Positions 35,409 to 43,328 of a stretch of 64,000 bases of DNA are shown here, one piece after another. The translations under genes were made by a program, and so were the position numbers. The notes beneath the pieces were generated by a model. That model worked only from the letters and a program-made list of their open reading frames with translations, had not been told where the DNA came from and made no database searches. This DNA is from Berkiella sp964496435 (GTDB lineage: Bacteria; Pseudomonadota; Gammaproteobacteria; Berkiellales; Berkiellaceae). Numbering within the stretch: position 1 is the first letter of the stretch; each line of letters starts with the position of its first letter. Location: contig CAZBZP010000001.1 of NCBI GenBank assembly GCA_964496435.1, forward strand, positions 248,001-312,000, written 5' to 3'.

Positions 35409-35795
35409 CTAGCAGTGCTTAATATTTTTTACAGGATTTTTAGCTTCAGGTTCCTTTTGATCTTGCAGATCTTTTTCCAAAGCAGCTAAATAGACTGTAA
35501 CAGGATGATTTTCATTGCGATGTTGGTTTTGCGCATGAAGCGGTGTATAACTAGGCACTTCTTGTACTACCCTGCGATAAATAGTTGTTTCCAATTCAGC
35601 AATTGCAGCAAGATAATTCTCACATTTTTTTCTGTCGTCATTGGATAACTCAGCCATTTGATTTTCTCTTTCTTGCCTATCCTCGATACGCCAAATACTA
35701 TCAAATAACTGTTGCAAGGCAGGCGGATAAACTAGCTCAAAAGCTTCATATGCATCATGTGCCGTGAGTTGAGATGGCCCCTTTTGTAGCGACAT
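35409..35795 (-). CDS. Hypothetical helical protein, unknown function
   Basis: A 128-residue, charged, mostly helical protein without signal peptide, membrane segment or known motif. The region 28-75 is rich in Glu, Arg and Gln and could form a coiled coil; the tail is Lys/Glu/Asn-rich and ends in Lys-His-Cys. It is convergent with the alpha/beta hydrolase, nine bases apart. An open frame of this length with ordinary codon use is probably a real gene, but I cannot assign it. Confidence 0.45.
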   Translation of the reverse strand: MSLQKGPSQLTAHDAYEAFELVYPPALQQLFDSIWRIEDRQERENQMAELSNDDRKKCENYLAAIAELETTIYRRVVQEVPSYTPLHAQNQHRNENHPVTVYLAALEKDLQDQKEPEAKNPVKNIKHC

Positions 35796-35889
35796 AATCT
35801 TTCCTATTTTTAAAAGGAAGAATTATAAATTGTTATGACAAGGACTTCAAAAATTTTCAACAATGCATAAAGTCAATGTCGGATACTTT

Positions 35890-36516
35890 TTAAGGTATTT
35901 CCGAGCATTTTATAAAAAGTTGATATTGAGGGGTGTTTTTTATGGCTTCAATTTTGGCTGACCATTTATTCATTTCAGCCGTATCTTTAAAATATTCGGC
36001 CAAATTAACCAGATCGGCTTGGGCAAAAATATTACCCGCATTGGCAAGTGCTAATTCATTTTCGCGTAAACATTTATTTCTATTGGTTTCTAAAATATCA
36101 ATTTCATGTCTGTTAAGGGGGGGGTGTTTTTTTTCGGCTTCAACCCAGTCTAAATAACATTTAGCATACACTTTGCGAACGATTTTTTTTTCATCTATTT
36201 GACAATGTTTAATGTTAAATGCTAAATCCTTTTTTGACCATTCCAAATATTTTAAAAAGGCTGAATATAATATATTTTTTTGTTCTTTAGCCAATTGTTC
36301 TAATTGGGGTTTCATATTCAATTCACATTGCTCATCAAATTCACACTTGGCCATCATTTCGATAATGGTGTATTTTGCAACAACGCCTTTTAAAGGATCG
36401 CTAACATATTCCTGCGCATCATCTAATTTTCCCAGTAAATTAATTTCAACGGCAGAAGCTTGCAAAGAAAAACTGAGCATCAAGCAAAGAAAACCAACCG
36501 TGTTTTTAAACAACAT
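35890..36516 (-). CDS. Secreted protein of unknown function
   Basis: A 208-residue protein with a signal peptide (hydrophobic core 6-20, cleavage near Leu-Gln-Ala-Ser-Ala-Val at 18-23). The mature part is helical with six cysteines in spaced pairs (Ala-Lys-Cys-Glu, Gln-Cys-Glu-Leu, His-Cys-Gln, Lys-Cys-Tyr, Lys-Cys-Leu and Ile-Lys-Cys-Ser), suggesting three disulfides in the periplasm. Family not recognised; the Cys-rich helical layout is loosely like LprI-type lysozyme inhibitors, but the key motifs do not line up. Confidence 0.55.
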   Translation of the reverse strand: MLFKNTVGFLCLMLSFSLQASAVEINLLGKLDDAQEYVSDPLKGVVAKYTIIEMMAKCEFDEQCELNMKPQLEQLAKEQKNILYSAFLKYLEWSKKDLAFNIKHCQIDEKKIVRKVYAKCYLDWVEAEKKHPPLNRHEIDILETNRNKCLRENELALANAGNIFAQADLVNLAEYFKDTAEMNKWSAKIEAIKNTPQYQLFIKCSEIP

Positions 36517-36732
36517 ACTAAAGCCTTTAGGGTCAATGTACCATTTAGTAACTTAGCAAAATATAACCTCTGGCGCCATAAATCTAAACTTTCTTAGCTA
36601 AACAACAACGTTAAAATTGATTATTTAAACAGTATTTTGCAGTAACATACAGCAAAATCCCCTTTTTAGGTTTTCTTTTGCGCATCAACTATGTTAAAAA
36701 GCCACATCTTCTTTGGTCAAACAAAGAAAGAG

Positions 36733-36761
36733 AAAAAACCAGCTACCCTGCTTGGTTTTTT
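36733..36761 (+). terminator. Terminator-like hairpin just upstream of the RS-tail gene
   Basis: AAAAAACCAGC (36733-36743) pairs with GCTTGGTTTTTT (36750-36761) with one bulged base and a six-base loop, ending in a run of six T. It lies 36 bases before the ATG at 36798. No plus-strand gene precedes it for several hundred bases, so it could be an attenuator in the leader of that gene. Confidence 0.4.
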
Positions 36762-36797
36762 GCCTAGGAAGTTTATACGCAAAAAAGGAGTCCAAAA

Positions 36798-37382
36798 ATG
36801 GCTTTAAATGGCGCCGATCAAACAATAATAGACACTGCACAATCAGCTGTTAGTGATCCTACATTTTTACAAAATTTGGGTGGTTTTTTTACAGAAACAG
36901 TACCACAGTTTTGTACACAAACTGTGCCTGAATTTGTTAACGCATGGGGACCATGGGCATTTTGGAATGGTATCGGTTTTGGTAAAGCAATAGCCTGGGA
37001 CTATACCTTACAACCTGCTGGCAATTTTGTTTTTGAAAATGCGCTTCCTGTAGGTATCGCTGTTAGTGCAGGGGTAGTTGGCGTTGGGCTTTTTAAAGCA
37101 CATCAAAAAGGATATGACCTCAACCCACTTCATTTACCCGCAAATGCAAGAGCATGGAACGAAGCAAGAAATAAAATCAAAGCTGCAACAGTTTCTACGA
37201 CAGGAACTGGCGAAAAATCTACTTCAGGCAAAGATGACTCTATTGCTACACGTGTGAAAGCACGTCACGAAGGTTCAGGGTCTGAATCTGAAGAACGCGG
37301 TAGAAAAAAGGATGATGATGATGACAATAGCAACGACGACGTAAATAAAGAGCGTAGTCGTAGCCGTAGTCCTTCTAAATAA
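36798..37382 (+). CDS. Membrane protein with acidic, RS-rich C-terminal tail
   Basis: A 194-residue protein with an AAGGAG ribosome binding site. The N-terminal 35 residues are polar, followed by aromatic segments and one or two hydrophobic segments (about 50-75 with Trp-Gly-Pro-Trp-Ala-Phe-Trp, and 83-103 with Gly-Val-Val-Gly-Val-Gly-Leu). Residues 135-194 are disordered: Lys, Thr, Ser and Gly, then an acidic Asp run, ending in Arg-Ser-Arg-Ser-Arg-Ser-Pro-Ser-Lys. Alternating Arg-Ser dipeptides are typical of eukaryotic SR splicing factors and rare in bacteria. Function unknown. Confidence 0.6.
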   Translation: MALNGADQTIIDTAQSAVSDPTFLQNLGGFFTETVPQFCTQTVPEFVNAWGPWAFWNGIGFGKAIAWDYTLQPAGNFVFENALPVGIAVSAGVVGVGLFKAHQKGYDLNPLHLPANARAWNEARNKIKAATVSTTGTGEKSTSGKDDSIATRVKARHEGSGSESEERGRKKDDDDDNSNDDVNKERSRSRSPSK

Positions 37383-37400
37383 TCCTTTGCGGATTAAAAA

Positions 37401-37425
37401 AGCCGGCTGTTGCCGGCTTTTTTTT
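37401..37425 (+). terminator. Rho-independent terminator after the RS-tail gene
   Basis: A 7-bp GC-rich stem, AGCCGGC (37401-37407) and GCCGGCT (37412-37418), with a four-base loop and a following run of T. A preceding run of A on the same strand makes it work in both directions, so it can also end the convergent hsp20 transcript whose stop is at 37428. Confidence 0.9.
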
Positions 37426-37427
37426 GC

Positions 37428-37862
37428 TTAGTCTTCCTCTTCAATCCTGATTTTTCTTTGTTGTTTATTTTCTTGCGCCTTGGGCACATGAATGGCCAAG
37501 ACACCTTGCTTTGCTTTGGCGCTAATTTTATCGGCATCAACATTTTCTGGCAGTGTAAATTGCCGGTAAAATTTACCACTCACGCGCTCTAAGCGATAGA
37601 AATTATTGTCTTTGTCTTCCTTGAAAGCTTTCTTTTCTCCTTTGACGATAAGTGTATTTCCTTCCATGCCAATTTCAATTTCTTTTGGATCAACACCGGG
37701 GATATCCGCATAGAGCACAAATTCATTGGCTTGCTCTTTTATGTCCACTTTAGGTGTCCAGGATTCCGCTTGTTGCTTTTGCGCTGCCAACCCCACTAAA
37801 GGAAAGAGTTCATTTTGCAGCTCACGCATTAAAGAGGCTGGTTTTACGTAACAGTAAGTCAT
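37428..37862 (-). CDS. Small heat-shock protein, Hsp20 family
   Basis: A 144-residue ATP-independent holdase chaperone. The alpha-crystallin domain spans about 37-132, with Ala-Asp-Ile-Pro-Gly-Val near 53-58, the Gly-Asn-Thr-Leu-Ile-Val-Lys-Gly-Glu strand, a Phe-Tyr-Arg-Gln-Phe-Thr-Leu-Pro segment and the Gly-Val-Leu-Ala-Ile-His-Val-Pro-Lys motif. The C-terminal tail carries Ile-Arg-Ile, the I-x-I/V anchor used for oligomerisation. A GGAGG ribosome binding site and a sigma-32 promoter lie upstream, so it is a heat-shock gene. Confidence 0.92.
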   Translation of the reverse strand: MTYCYVKPASLMRELQNELFPLVGLAAQKQQAESWTPKVDIKEQANEFVLYADIPGVDPKEIEIGMEGNTLIVKGEKKAFKEDKDNNFYRLERVSGKFYRQFTLPENVDADKISAKAKQGVLAIHVPKAQENKQQRKIRIEEED

Positions 37863-37910
37863 TTTAATTCCTCCACTTAAGATAAATAATTTTCACTGCT
37901 TACAATACCT

Positions 37911-37938
37911 AAATGGGGATGGGTTTTAGGATTTCAAG
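37911..37938 (-). promoter_or_regulatory. Sigma-32 heat-shock promoter of the hsp20 gene
   Basis: Read on the minus strand, CTTGAAA (37938-37932) is followed after 13 bases by CCCCATTT (37918-37911), a near-exact match to the RpoH consensus CTTGAAA-N11-17-CCCCATNT. It lies about 50 bases upstream of the hsp20 start. Confidence 0.88.
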
Positions 37939-38032
37939 GGGGTATGGATCCTGGGGTCGAATAAACTTATAATCAAAGGCTAACTCACATAGAATCTAGT
38001 TGGTTATCATTCATGAAGCAGAAAACCCAGAC

Positions 38033-39262
38033 ATGTCAACGAACCGCTTATTAAGTGTACTCAGAACATTCCTTAAACGTGTCGGTCTGCCTTTATTTCT
38101 TCTTTTAATTTTAATCATCCCCCTTTATATAGGGCCTCATGTATCAATCCAAGCCAAAGCATTTTTATATTCCATCAGCTTAACTATTAAAGAGCTGCTG
38201 CTATTTATTTTACCCGTTATTATTTTCAGTTTCGTTTTTGCCGCATTACTTAATCTAAAATCCGGTGTCATTAAATTCATAGTCACGCTCGTTGCCATGA
38301 TCTTTGTCAGCAACTGCACCGCCATTTTTACCGGCTTTACAGTGGGCTCTTTAACGCTCACCAAGCTCAGCATCCCTGCGCATGTGCCAGTTGATGCCGA
38401 ATCTGCGTTGAATGCACTGTGGACCTTGAAATTGCCTAAATGGATAGGCAATCAATATGCTTTAATCATTGGTTTTGTGTTAGGCATTATTTTCTCATTT
38501 AAACGCAATGCCGCAGTCGATAGAGCCGCCAAAAAGTTGCATTTTTATGCCATCACTTTTTTAAAGAAAGTGTTTATTCCCCTTTTACCCATATTTATTT
38601 TAGGCTTTGTCTTTAAGCTCGAACATGAGCATCTTTTGGCGCGCGCCCTCAAAACCTATGGGCCTGTTTGCTTGATTGTGGTCAGCACACAACTTTGTTA
38701 TATGTTGCTGCTTTATTTTGTGGTTGCTAAATTTAACATAAAGCGTTTTTTGAATTATCTCAAAAATGTTCTGCCCGCCACTATTACGGGATTTAGCACG
38801 CTATCAAGTGCCGCCACTATGCCTTTGCTTATTTTGTGCACTGAAAAGAATCTAAAAGATCCTGAAGTGGCTGAAATGGTTATTCCTGCCACCATCAACA
38901 CCCACACCTTGGGCAGCGCTTTAGGGATCACCATTTTATCCCTAACCACCCTGCTGGCTTTTGGACATGAGTTACCCAGCATCACTGAATTTATGGAATT
39001 TGGTTTTCTTTATGCACTCGCTAAATTTGCCGTAGCCGCCGTACCCGGTGGCGCCATCATCGTCGTGACCCCACTATTAGAGGCTTACCTTCATTTCTCC
39101 AGTGAAATGATTGGCTTAATTACAGCAATTTATATGTTATTTGACCCATTTGGCACCGCGACGAACGTCACGGGCAATGGCTTTTTTGCTATCGCATTTT
39201 CTAAAATCTATAAGCTAAATAAGATTGAAGAAACGCAAAATGAAGACCTAGAAGTCGTATAA
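38033..39262 (+). CDS. Dicarboxylate/amino-acid:cation symporter family protein
   Basis: From ATG 38033 a 409-residue transporter with about eight membrane segments and two re-entrant hairpins (a TTG at 38000 would add 11 residues). The Ser-rich HP1 tip reads Thr-Leu-Ser-Ser-Ala-Ala-Thr-Met-Pro, close to the SSxAT(L)P motif of GltP-type symporters, and Phe-Gly-Thr-Ala-Thr-Asn-Val-Thr-Gly-Asn-Gly near the end corresponds to the conserved substrate/sodium region. The usual Asn-Met-Asp-Gly of segment 7 is replaced by Ile-Asn-Thr-His-Thr-Leu-Gly, so the substrate may not be glutamate or C4-dicarboxylates. It imports a small anionic or amino-acid substrate across the inner membrane. Confidence 0.8.
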   Translation: MSTNRLLSVLRTFLKRVGLPLFLLLILIIPLYIGPHVSIQAKAFLYSISLTIKELLLFILPVIIFSFVFAALLNLKSGVIKFIVTLVAMIFVSNCTAIFTGFTVGSLTLTKLSIPAHVPVDAESALNALWTLKLPKWIGNQYALIIGFVLGIIFSFKRNAAVDRAAKKLHFYAITFLKKVFIPLLPIFILGFVFKLEHEHLLARALKTYGPVCLIVVSTQLCYMLLLYFVVAKFNIKRFLNYLKNVLPATITGFSTLSSAATMPLLILCTEKNLKDPEVAEMVIPATINTHTLGSALGITILSLTTLLAFGHELPSITEFMEFGFLYALAKFAVAAVPGGAIIVVTPLLEAYLHFSSEMIGLITAIYMLFDPFGTATNVTGNGFFAIAFSKIYKLNKIEETQNEDLEVV

Positions 39263-39384
39263 CTTATACCTCCTATCATACTGTTTATTCCATTTATCGC
39301 AAATGAGGCGATAAACGTAGATTGTCCTTATTTTTTAGCTAAAATCCCCTTAAGAAAAAATAAAAAGCTTGAGGGGAAAACGCA

Positions 39385-39678
39385 ATGTCCATTAATCCAA
39401 ATGATCTTATCGATAAATTTGCGAATTTATTAGAGCAAGGTGAAACCCTTGATTCATCTGCATTTGCAGACAAAGCCGTTGAAATCATTGCCATGATAAG
39501 CGTTGCACCCAATCTTGGTGAAACACTGCAAAAAATTAATGCAAAATTATATTCTATTATTCAAACACCCCAGGACATTAAAGACAAAGCCATGGAAACA
39601 GGGCTAAATAGCAAAGCTTGCGCTGCACGCGAATTGCGCTCCTTAAAGATGGGCAGTCATGCGGACACGCTGCATTAA
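39385..39678 (+). CDS. Hypothetical small helical protein
   Basis: A 97-residue, mostly helical cytosolic protein with a strong GAGGGG ribosome binding site seven bases before the ATG. It has no signal peptide, membrane segment or recognised motif. Helices are visible at about 4-18, 25-40, 43-56 and 60-92. Single-gene transcript between the symporter and the ABC transporter leader region. The function cannot be assigned. Confidence 0.55.
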   Translation: MSINPNDLIDKFANLLEQGETLDSSAFADKAVEIIAMISVAPNLGETLQKINAKLYSIIQTPQDIKDKAMETGLNSKACAARELRSLKMGSHADTLH

Positions 39679-39746
39679 GAAAATAAACATATTCCAATAT
39701 TCGCTTATTCCCTCCAAACGGTAACGAATGAACAGCCCAACGGTTG

Positions 39747-39775
39747 TTTACACTCTTTAAATCTTGCTATATATT
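39747..39775 (+). promoter_or_regulatory. Sigma-70-type promoter of the ABC operon leader
   Basis: TTTACA (39747-39752) and TATATT (39770-39775) are separated by exactly 17 bases and each differs from consensus by one base. Transcription would start near 39782, about 27 bases before the leader ORF and 260 bases before the permease gene. Confidence 0.6.
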
Positions 39776-39808
39776 AAAAATAGATTTTTATTGATTTGAG
39801 CAACTAAA

Positions 39809-39979
39809 ATGATCGTAGCCACATCGCTCTCTCTATTCGGAATGAATCGATTTACTTCCTATCGATTTACAGGCTATCGATTTGTTATGTATTACATCCT
39901 AACTAAAGTTGCCAAGCTTAAACCGAATAGAGAAATAAAATGCAAACCAAAACCCCAAATGAACGAGCACAACACTTAA
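39809..39979 (+). CDS. Phe/Tyr-rich leader peptide candidate
   Basis: A 56-codon open frame starts at ATG 39809, with an internal ATG at 39842, shortly after the predicted transcription start. Residues 10-29 hold four Phe and four Tyr, mostly as repeats of Tyr-Arg-Phe-Thr built from a 15-base direct repeat. Leader peptides with runs of the regulated amino acid control transport and biosynthesis operons by attenuation, and the downstream genes belong to a putative Trp/Tyr ABC family, so a role in sensing Phe/Tyr is a reasonable inference. The Shine-Dalgarno is weak for either start. Confidence 0.4.
   Translation: MIVATSLSLFGMNRFTSYRFTGYRFVMYYILTKVAKLKPNREIKCKPKPQMNEHNT
39830..39933. promoter_or_regulatory. 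Inverted repeat flanking the Phe/Tyr repeats
   Basis: An exact 11-base inverted repeat, TCTCTATTCGG at 39830-39840 and CCGAATAGAGA at 39923-39933, brackets the Phe/Tyr codons of the leader ORF. In RNA it would form the long-range stem of a leader structure that a ribosome stalled on the repeats would disrupt. No U tract follows the right arm. The rest of the 39679-40040 gap shows no other gene. Confidence 0.5.
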
Positions 39980-40040
39980 AATCTCCTTATTTTTCCTCAG
40001 TCATCCCTTTCAAATTAAATACTTACGCTGCGGGGCAAAT

Positions 40041-40898
40041 ATGATCAATGCCCTCGCATTATTAGCTGCTATTGAAATAGGCTTACTCTATGCCCTTGTT
40101 GCTATGGGTGTTTATCTTAGCTTTCGCATTATTGATTTCCCCGATCTTAGCGTCGATGGCAGCTTCACCTTGGGAGCGGCCATGAGTGCGGCTTTGATTG
40201 TGGCAGGTTATTCTCCTCTTTTAGCAACCTTGATTGCTTGTCTTGCAGGCGCCATGGCAGGACTTTGCACCGGGTATTTACATGTTAAATGGAAAATCAT
40301 GGGCCTGCTTGCGTCCATTCTGACCATGACCGCCTTGTATTCCATCAATTTAAGAATCATGGACAAGCCTAATATTGCTCTTCTTCATGAAACCACACTC
40401 TTTTCACACACCCATGTTATTGGGCTCTTGGTCCTTTTGGTCATGGGTGTTTTAGGCTTGCTTACATGGCTTTTTGCTACTGATTTTGGATTAGGGATCA
40501 GAGCGATTGGCCTTAACCCCAGAGTCAGCCGCGCTTATGGCCTTAGCATAGACAAGCTGAAACTTTTTAGCTTGGCCTTAAGCAATGCCCTGGTGGCTTT
40601 TGCAGGTGCTTTATTCTGCCAATCACAAGGCTTTGCAGATATCTCCATGGGCACGGGCACCATCATTATTGGCTTAGCCTCTTTGATTATCGGTGAAACC
40701 TTACTTTCGCCCAAAAAAGTGGCCATGGCTTTGCTTGCCTGTGTTATGGGCTCTCTAGTCTATCGAATTGTCATCGGGCTTGCCTTAAATACACATCAAC
40801 TAGGGCTAAAAGCGACCGATTTAAATTTACTGACGGCGATGCTGGTTACACTCACCATGATTTTACCCCAACTAAAAAAAGGGAGGGCACATGATTAA
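40041..40898 (+). CDS. ABC transporter permease, putative Trp/Tyr uptake family
   Basis: A 285-residue integral membrane protein with about eight segments. The segment Leu-Ser-Phe-Arg-Ile-Ile-Asp-Phe-Pro-Asp-Leu-Ser-Val-Asp-Gly-Ser-Phe and the later Met-Thr-Ala-Leu-Tyr-Ser-Ile-Asn-Leu-Arg-Ile-Met are hallmarks of the permease family annotated as putative tryptophan/tyrosine transport (TrpY-like). It overlaps its ATPase by eight bases. A GGGG ribosome binding site lies just upstream. No substrate-binding protein gene, normally first in this operon type, is adjacent. Confidence 0.85.
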   Translation: MINALALLAAIEIGLLYALVAMGVYLSFRIIDFPDLSVDGSFTLGAAMSAALIVAGYSPLLATLIACLAGAMAGLCTGYLHVKWKIMGLLASILTMTALYSINLRIMDKPNIALLHETTLFSHTHVIGLLVLLVMGVLGLLTWLFATDFGLGIRAIGLNPRVSRAYGLSIDKLKLFSLALSNALVAFAGALFCQSQGFADISMGTGTIIIGLASLIIGETLLSPKKVAMALLACVMGSLVYRIVIGLALNTHQLGLKATDLNLLTAMLVTLTMILPQLKKGRAHD

Positions 40899-41643
40899 AC
40901 TTGAAAATATTCATGTGAATTTCAATCAAGGAACGCACCTTGAAAATCATGTGTTAAAAGGCATTAACCTCCTTATTGAAAAGGGTCAATTTATCACCAT
41001 CATTGGTGGTAATGGTGCTGGCAAATCAACCTTGATGAATATTTTGGCTGGCGATCTACTGTGCAGCCAGGGTCGCTTGTTGATTGATGATGTGGACATT
41101 ACAAAACTCCCTACCGAAAAGCGTGCTAAATTCATTGCGCGTATTTTTCAAGATCCCATGATAGGCACATTTTCCCATTTAACCATTGAAGAAAACTTAA
41201 GTCTTGCTTATAAGCGCGGCTTACCTCGTGGTCTTGGTTTTTGTTTAAAAGCTTCACTCAGGGATAAGTTCAAGCAAGCTTTAAGTGCCTTAGAAATGAA
41301 CTTAGAAAACCGTTTGCAAGACAATGTTGCTTCTCTTTCAGGTGGGCAGCGCCAAGCCTTGAGTTTAATCATGGCTACATTGCAAGATTGTCAGTTGCTG
41401 CTACTGGATGAGCACACCGCAGCCTTAGATCCCAAAATCGCAAAAACGATTATGGAAGTCACCAATGATATTGTGAAAAAACATCAATTAACCACACTGA
41501 TGATCACCCACAGTATGCATCAAGCATTAGCCTATGGGGACAGAACCCTTATGCTTTATCATGGTGAAATCGTAAAAGATATGAGGGGCCCACAAAGAAC
41601 AAACCTGAGCCCTGAAGATTTATTGGCGTTTTTTGAGGTGTAA
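40891..41643 (+). CDS. ABC transporter ATP-binding protein, partner of the permease
   Basis: A 250-residue ATPase with Walker A Gly-Gly-Asn-Gly-Ala-Gly-Lys-Ser-Thr at about 38-46, the ABC signature Leu-Ser-Gly-Gly-Gln-Arg-Gln near 149-155, Walker B Leu-Leu-Leu-Leu-Asp-Glu-His, and a switch His in Thr-His-Ser-Met-His. It energises the permease encoded just upstream at the inner membrane and belongs to the same putative Trp/Tyr importer family. The substrate is inferred from the family and from the leader ORF. Confidence 0.88.
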   Translation: MIKLENIHVNFNQGTHLENHVLKGINLLIEKGQFITIIGGNGAGKSTLMNILAGDLLCSQGRLLIDDVDITKLPTEKRAKFIARIFQDPMIGTFSHLTIEENLSLAYKRGLPRGLGFCLKASLRDKFKQALSALEMNLENRLQDNVASLSGGQRQALSLIMATLQDCQLLLLDEHTAALDPKIAKTIMEVTNDIVKKHQLTTLMITHSMHQALAYGDRTLMLYHGEIVKDMRGPQRTNLSPEDLLAFFEV

Positions 41644-41658
41644 AACTTTTTGAGTTCT

Positions 41659-43125
41659 TTAGCGCTTTGCCTTAAATTGCTGTTTTTCTTCTACTTCAAC
41701 AGGCTTTGCTTTCTGCTCTGTTTGGGGCAAAGCTGATTGCCTTTTAATGGATGTTGTCGCTTGTAAAGCAGCCTTTTCATTGTGCAATTGTTGAATAAGC
41801 AGGTCCACTTTTTGCGCTAAACCATATTGATGTGGGAGTGATATATTTGATTTATCATCAATGCCATTGCTTTTATCTACTATCGCATTCGTTAATTCTC
41901 CAACATTAATAAAATTGCCATCATCTGCTTGAATGTAACCACTAAAACTAGAAATTATCCTAATTAACGATTTTATAGATTTTGCTTGTTCTATCTTTTG
42001 GCTGAATTTTCTTTGCAGTGCGCCAATATCTTGGATTGCAGAACAGATAGCTTCATAATGCCTATTAAAGTCCGCCTTTTCTATGCGTATTCTTAAACTA
42101 TCAAAGTCTATCTCATAAGGTATATTCAAATAGACAAGCGTATGCAAAAATGAATCTAGATTACTTCGCGCCATGCTTTTACATGTCATCTCGATTGTAT
42201 TCTGCAGATCTAGCATGTAATATTGCTGCCCATAATAGCGATACAACTTGAGTAATTTGGCTGCCAGATCATCGCTACTCCATTCAGGATGTGCGGACAT
42301 TTCTGCAGCTTCGCTTGTATCATGGACCATTGCGGAACAAGAAGCGTTATCGACACTTGGCGGTTTCGTCATTGTGGCATTATCGAGCATCTCTATACGC
42401 TTAATCATCTCTCTTGCTGGATATTTCCCATACCCCAATTTTAAGGGCTTAGTTCTATCTACTCTTTGTACATTTTCCCAGCGTGGATCGATAACCCATA
42501 TTGCATTAGCTCTAAAATGATTGTAAACAGCCCAGGCGTGGCCCGCGTTATATCCGCTTCCCTTGACATGAATTAAGGAACGATAAAAACGAGAGCTACC
42601 AAAAGGCAGAATTTTTCTCTGTATCAATTTTCCAATAATAACAGCTGCTAAAAGACCTTTATGAGAACAGTTAAGTAATCCTGCCGCCATCAATTCATCT
42701 ATTGGGATATCCAAATCGGCAGGTTTTCCCTTTATTAGTCCAAATTTGCGCCGTACAAGATATTCATCAATTCTTGTATCTAAGCCTTGATCAATTGTTT
42801 CCCTCACTTCATCTGCAACGCTAGGATGAAGCATTGTATAATCATCAATTGTTTGAGAGACAAGCGTTAAAATATCAAAATTGGTTTTCAATGATGATAG
42901 TTCGCAAATTTTTTCAAACAAAGCATTAATGGGTTTAGAATTACAATCGACAAATAATCTTTCAATTCCCTTTATTGAGGAGAGTAAAACAAAATATGGC
43001 GATGTAATTTCTGCAAAATTGTCGCCTAGACTGATTGCTTTCCACTCTTTATCAGCAAATCTGATGGGGCCTTCAACGTGATGGGATCGCAAGGCAAGTC
43101 TTGAATAATTATGTAAATGAAGCAT
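41659..43125 (-). CDS. Transglutaminase-like Cys-His-Asp protein, effector-like
   Basis: A 488-residue cytosolic-looking protein without signal peptide. Residues about 140-215 hold a plausible papain/transglutaminase-type triad in the right order: Cys153 in Leu-Asn-Cys-Ser-His-Lys-Gly at the start of a hydrophobic helix, His196 in Ala-Gly-His-Ala-Trp-Ala-Val-Tyr, and Asp213 in Trp-Val-Ile-Asp-Pro-Arg-Trp. The C-terminal half (about 265-488) is helical with a Gln/Glu/Lys-rich end. Such enzymes cleave or modify proteins; in intracellular bacteria several are translocated. Substrate unknown. It lies alone, convergent with the ABC ATPase. Confidence 0.6.
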   Translation of the reverse strand: MLHLHNYSRLALRSHHVEGPIRFADKEWKAISLGDNFAEITSPYFVLLSSIKGIERLFVDCNSKPINALFEKICELSSLKTNFDILTLVSQTIDDYTMLHPSVADEVRETIDQGLDTRIDEYLVRRKFGLIKGKPADLDIPIDELMAAGLLNCSHKGLLAAVIIGKLIQRKILPFGSSRFYRSLIHVKGSGYNAGHAWAVYNHFRANAIWVIDPRWENVQRVDRTKPLKLGYGKYPAREMIKRIEMLDNATMTKPPSVDNASCSAMVHDTSEAAEMSAHPEWSSDDLAAKLLKLYRYYGQQYYMLDLQNTIEMTCKSMARSNLDSFLHTLVYLNIPYEIDFDSLRIRIEKADFNRHYEAICSAIQDIGALQRKFSQKIEQAKSIKSLIRIISSFSGYIQADDGNFINVGELTNAIVDKSNGIDDKSNISLPHQYGLAQKVDLLIQQLHNEKAALQATTSIKRQSALPQTEQKAKPVEVEEKQQFKAKR

Positions 43126-43328
43126 TGGGCCCTTTCCTTTTCTTAAGCAAATCGAGCAGAAATCAGCACCAAAACGTGTAGCTATTCTTTTTGCTTTTTT
43201 TATGTCGTAATTTTGCCGACATATTCTACACGAGCAGCTAAGGAAATGAATGGGTTATCCGACCAATGGAGCACCTGAAAGGGATATCGAGGAAAACGCC
43301 TTTAGAATTATCGCAAAAGCGCAGAAAA

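Noticed and set aside
36798..36890. Leu-Gly-Gly at residues 27-29 of the RS-tail protein as a double-glycine leader
   Set aside because: The distance from the start is too long and the -12, -8, -7 and -4 positions do not fit.
43201..43223. TATGTCG/CGACATA inverted repeat upstream of the transglutaminase-like gene
   Set aside because: A 7-bp repeat with a 9-base loop is short enough to occur by chance and no second copy was noticed.
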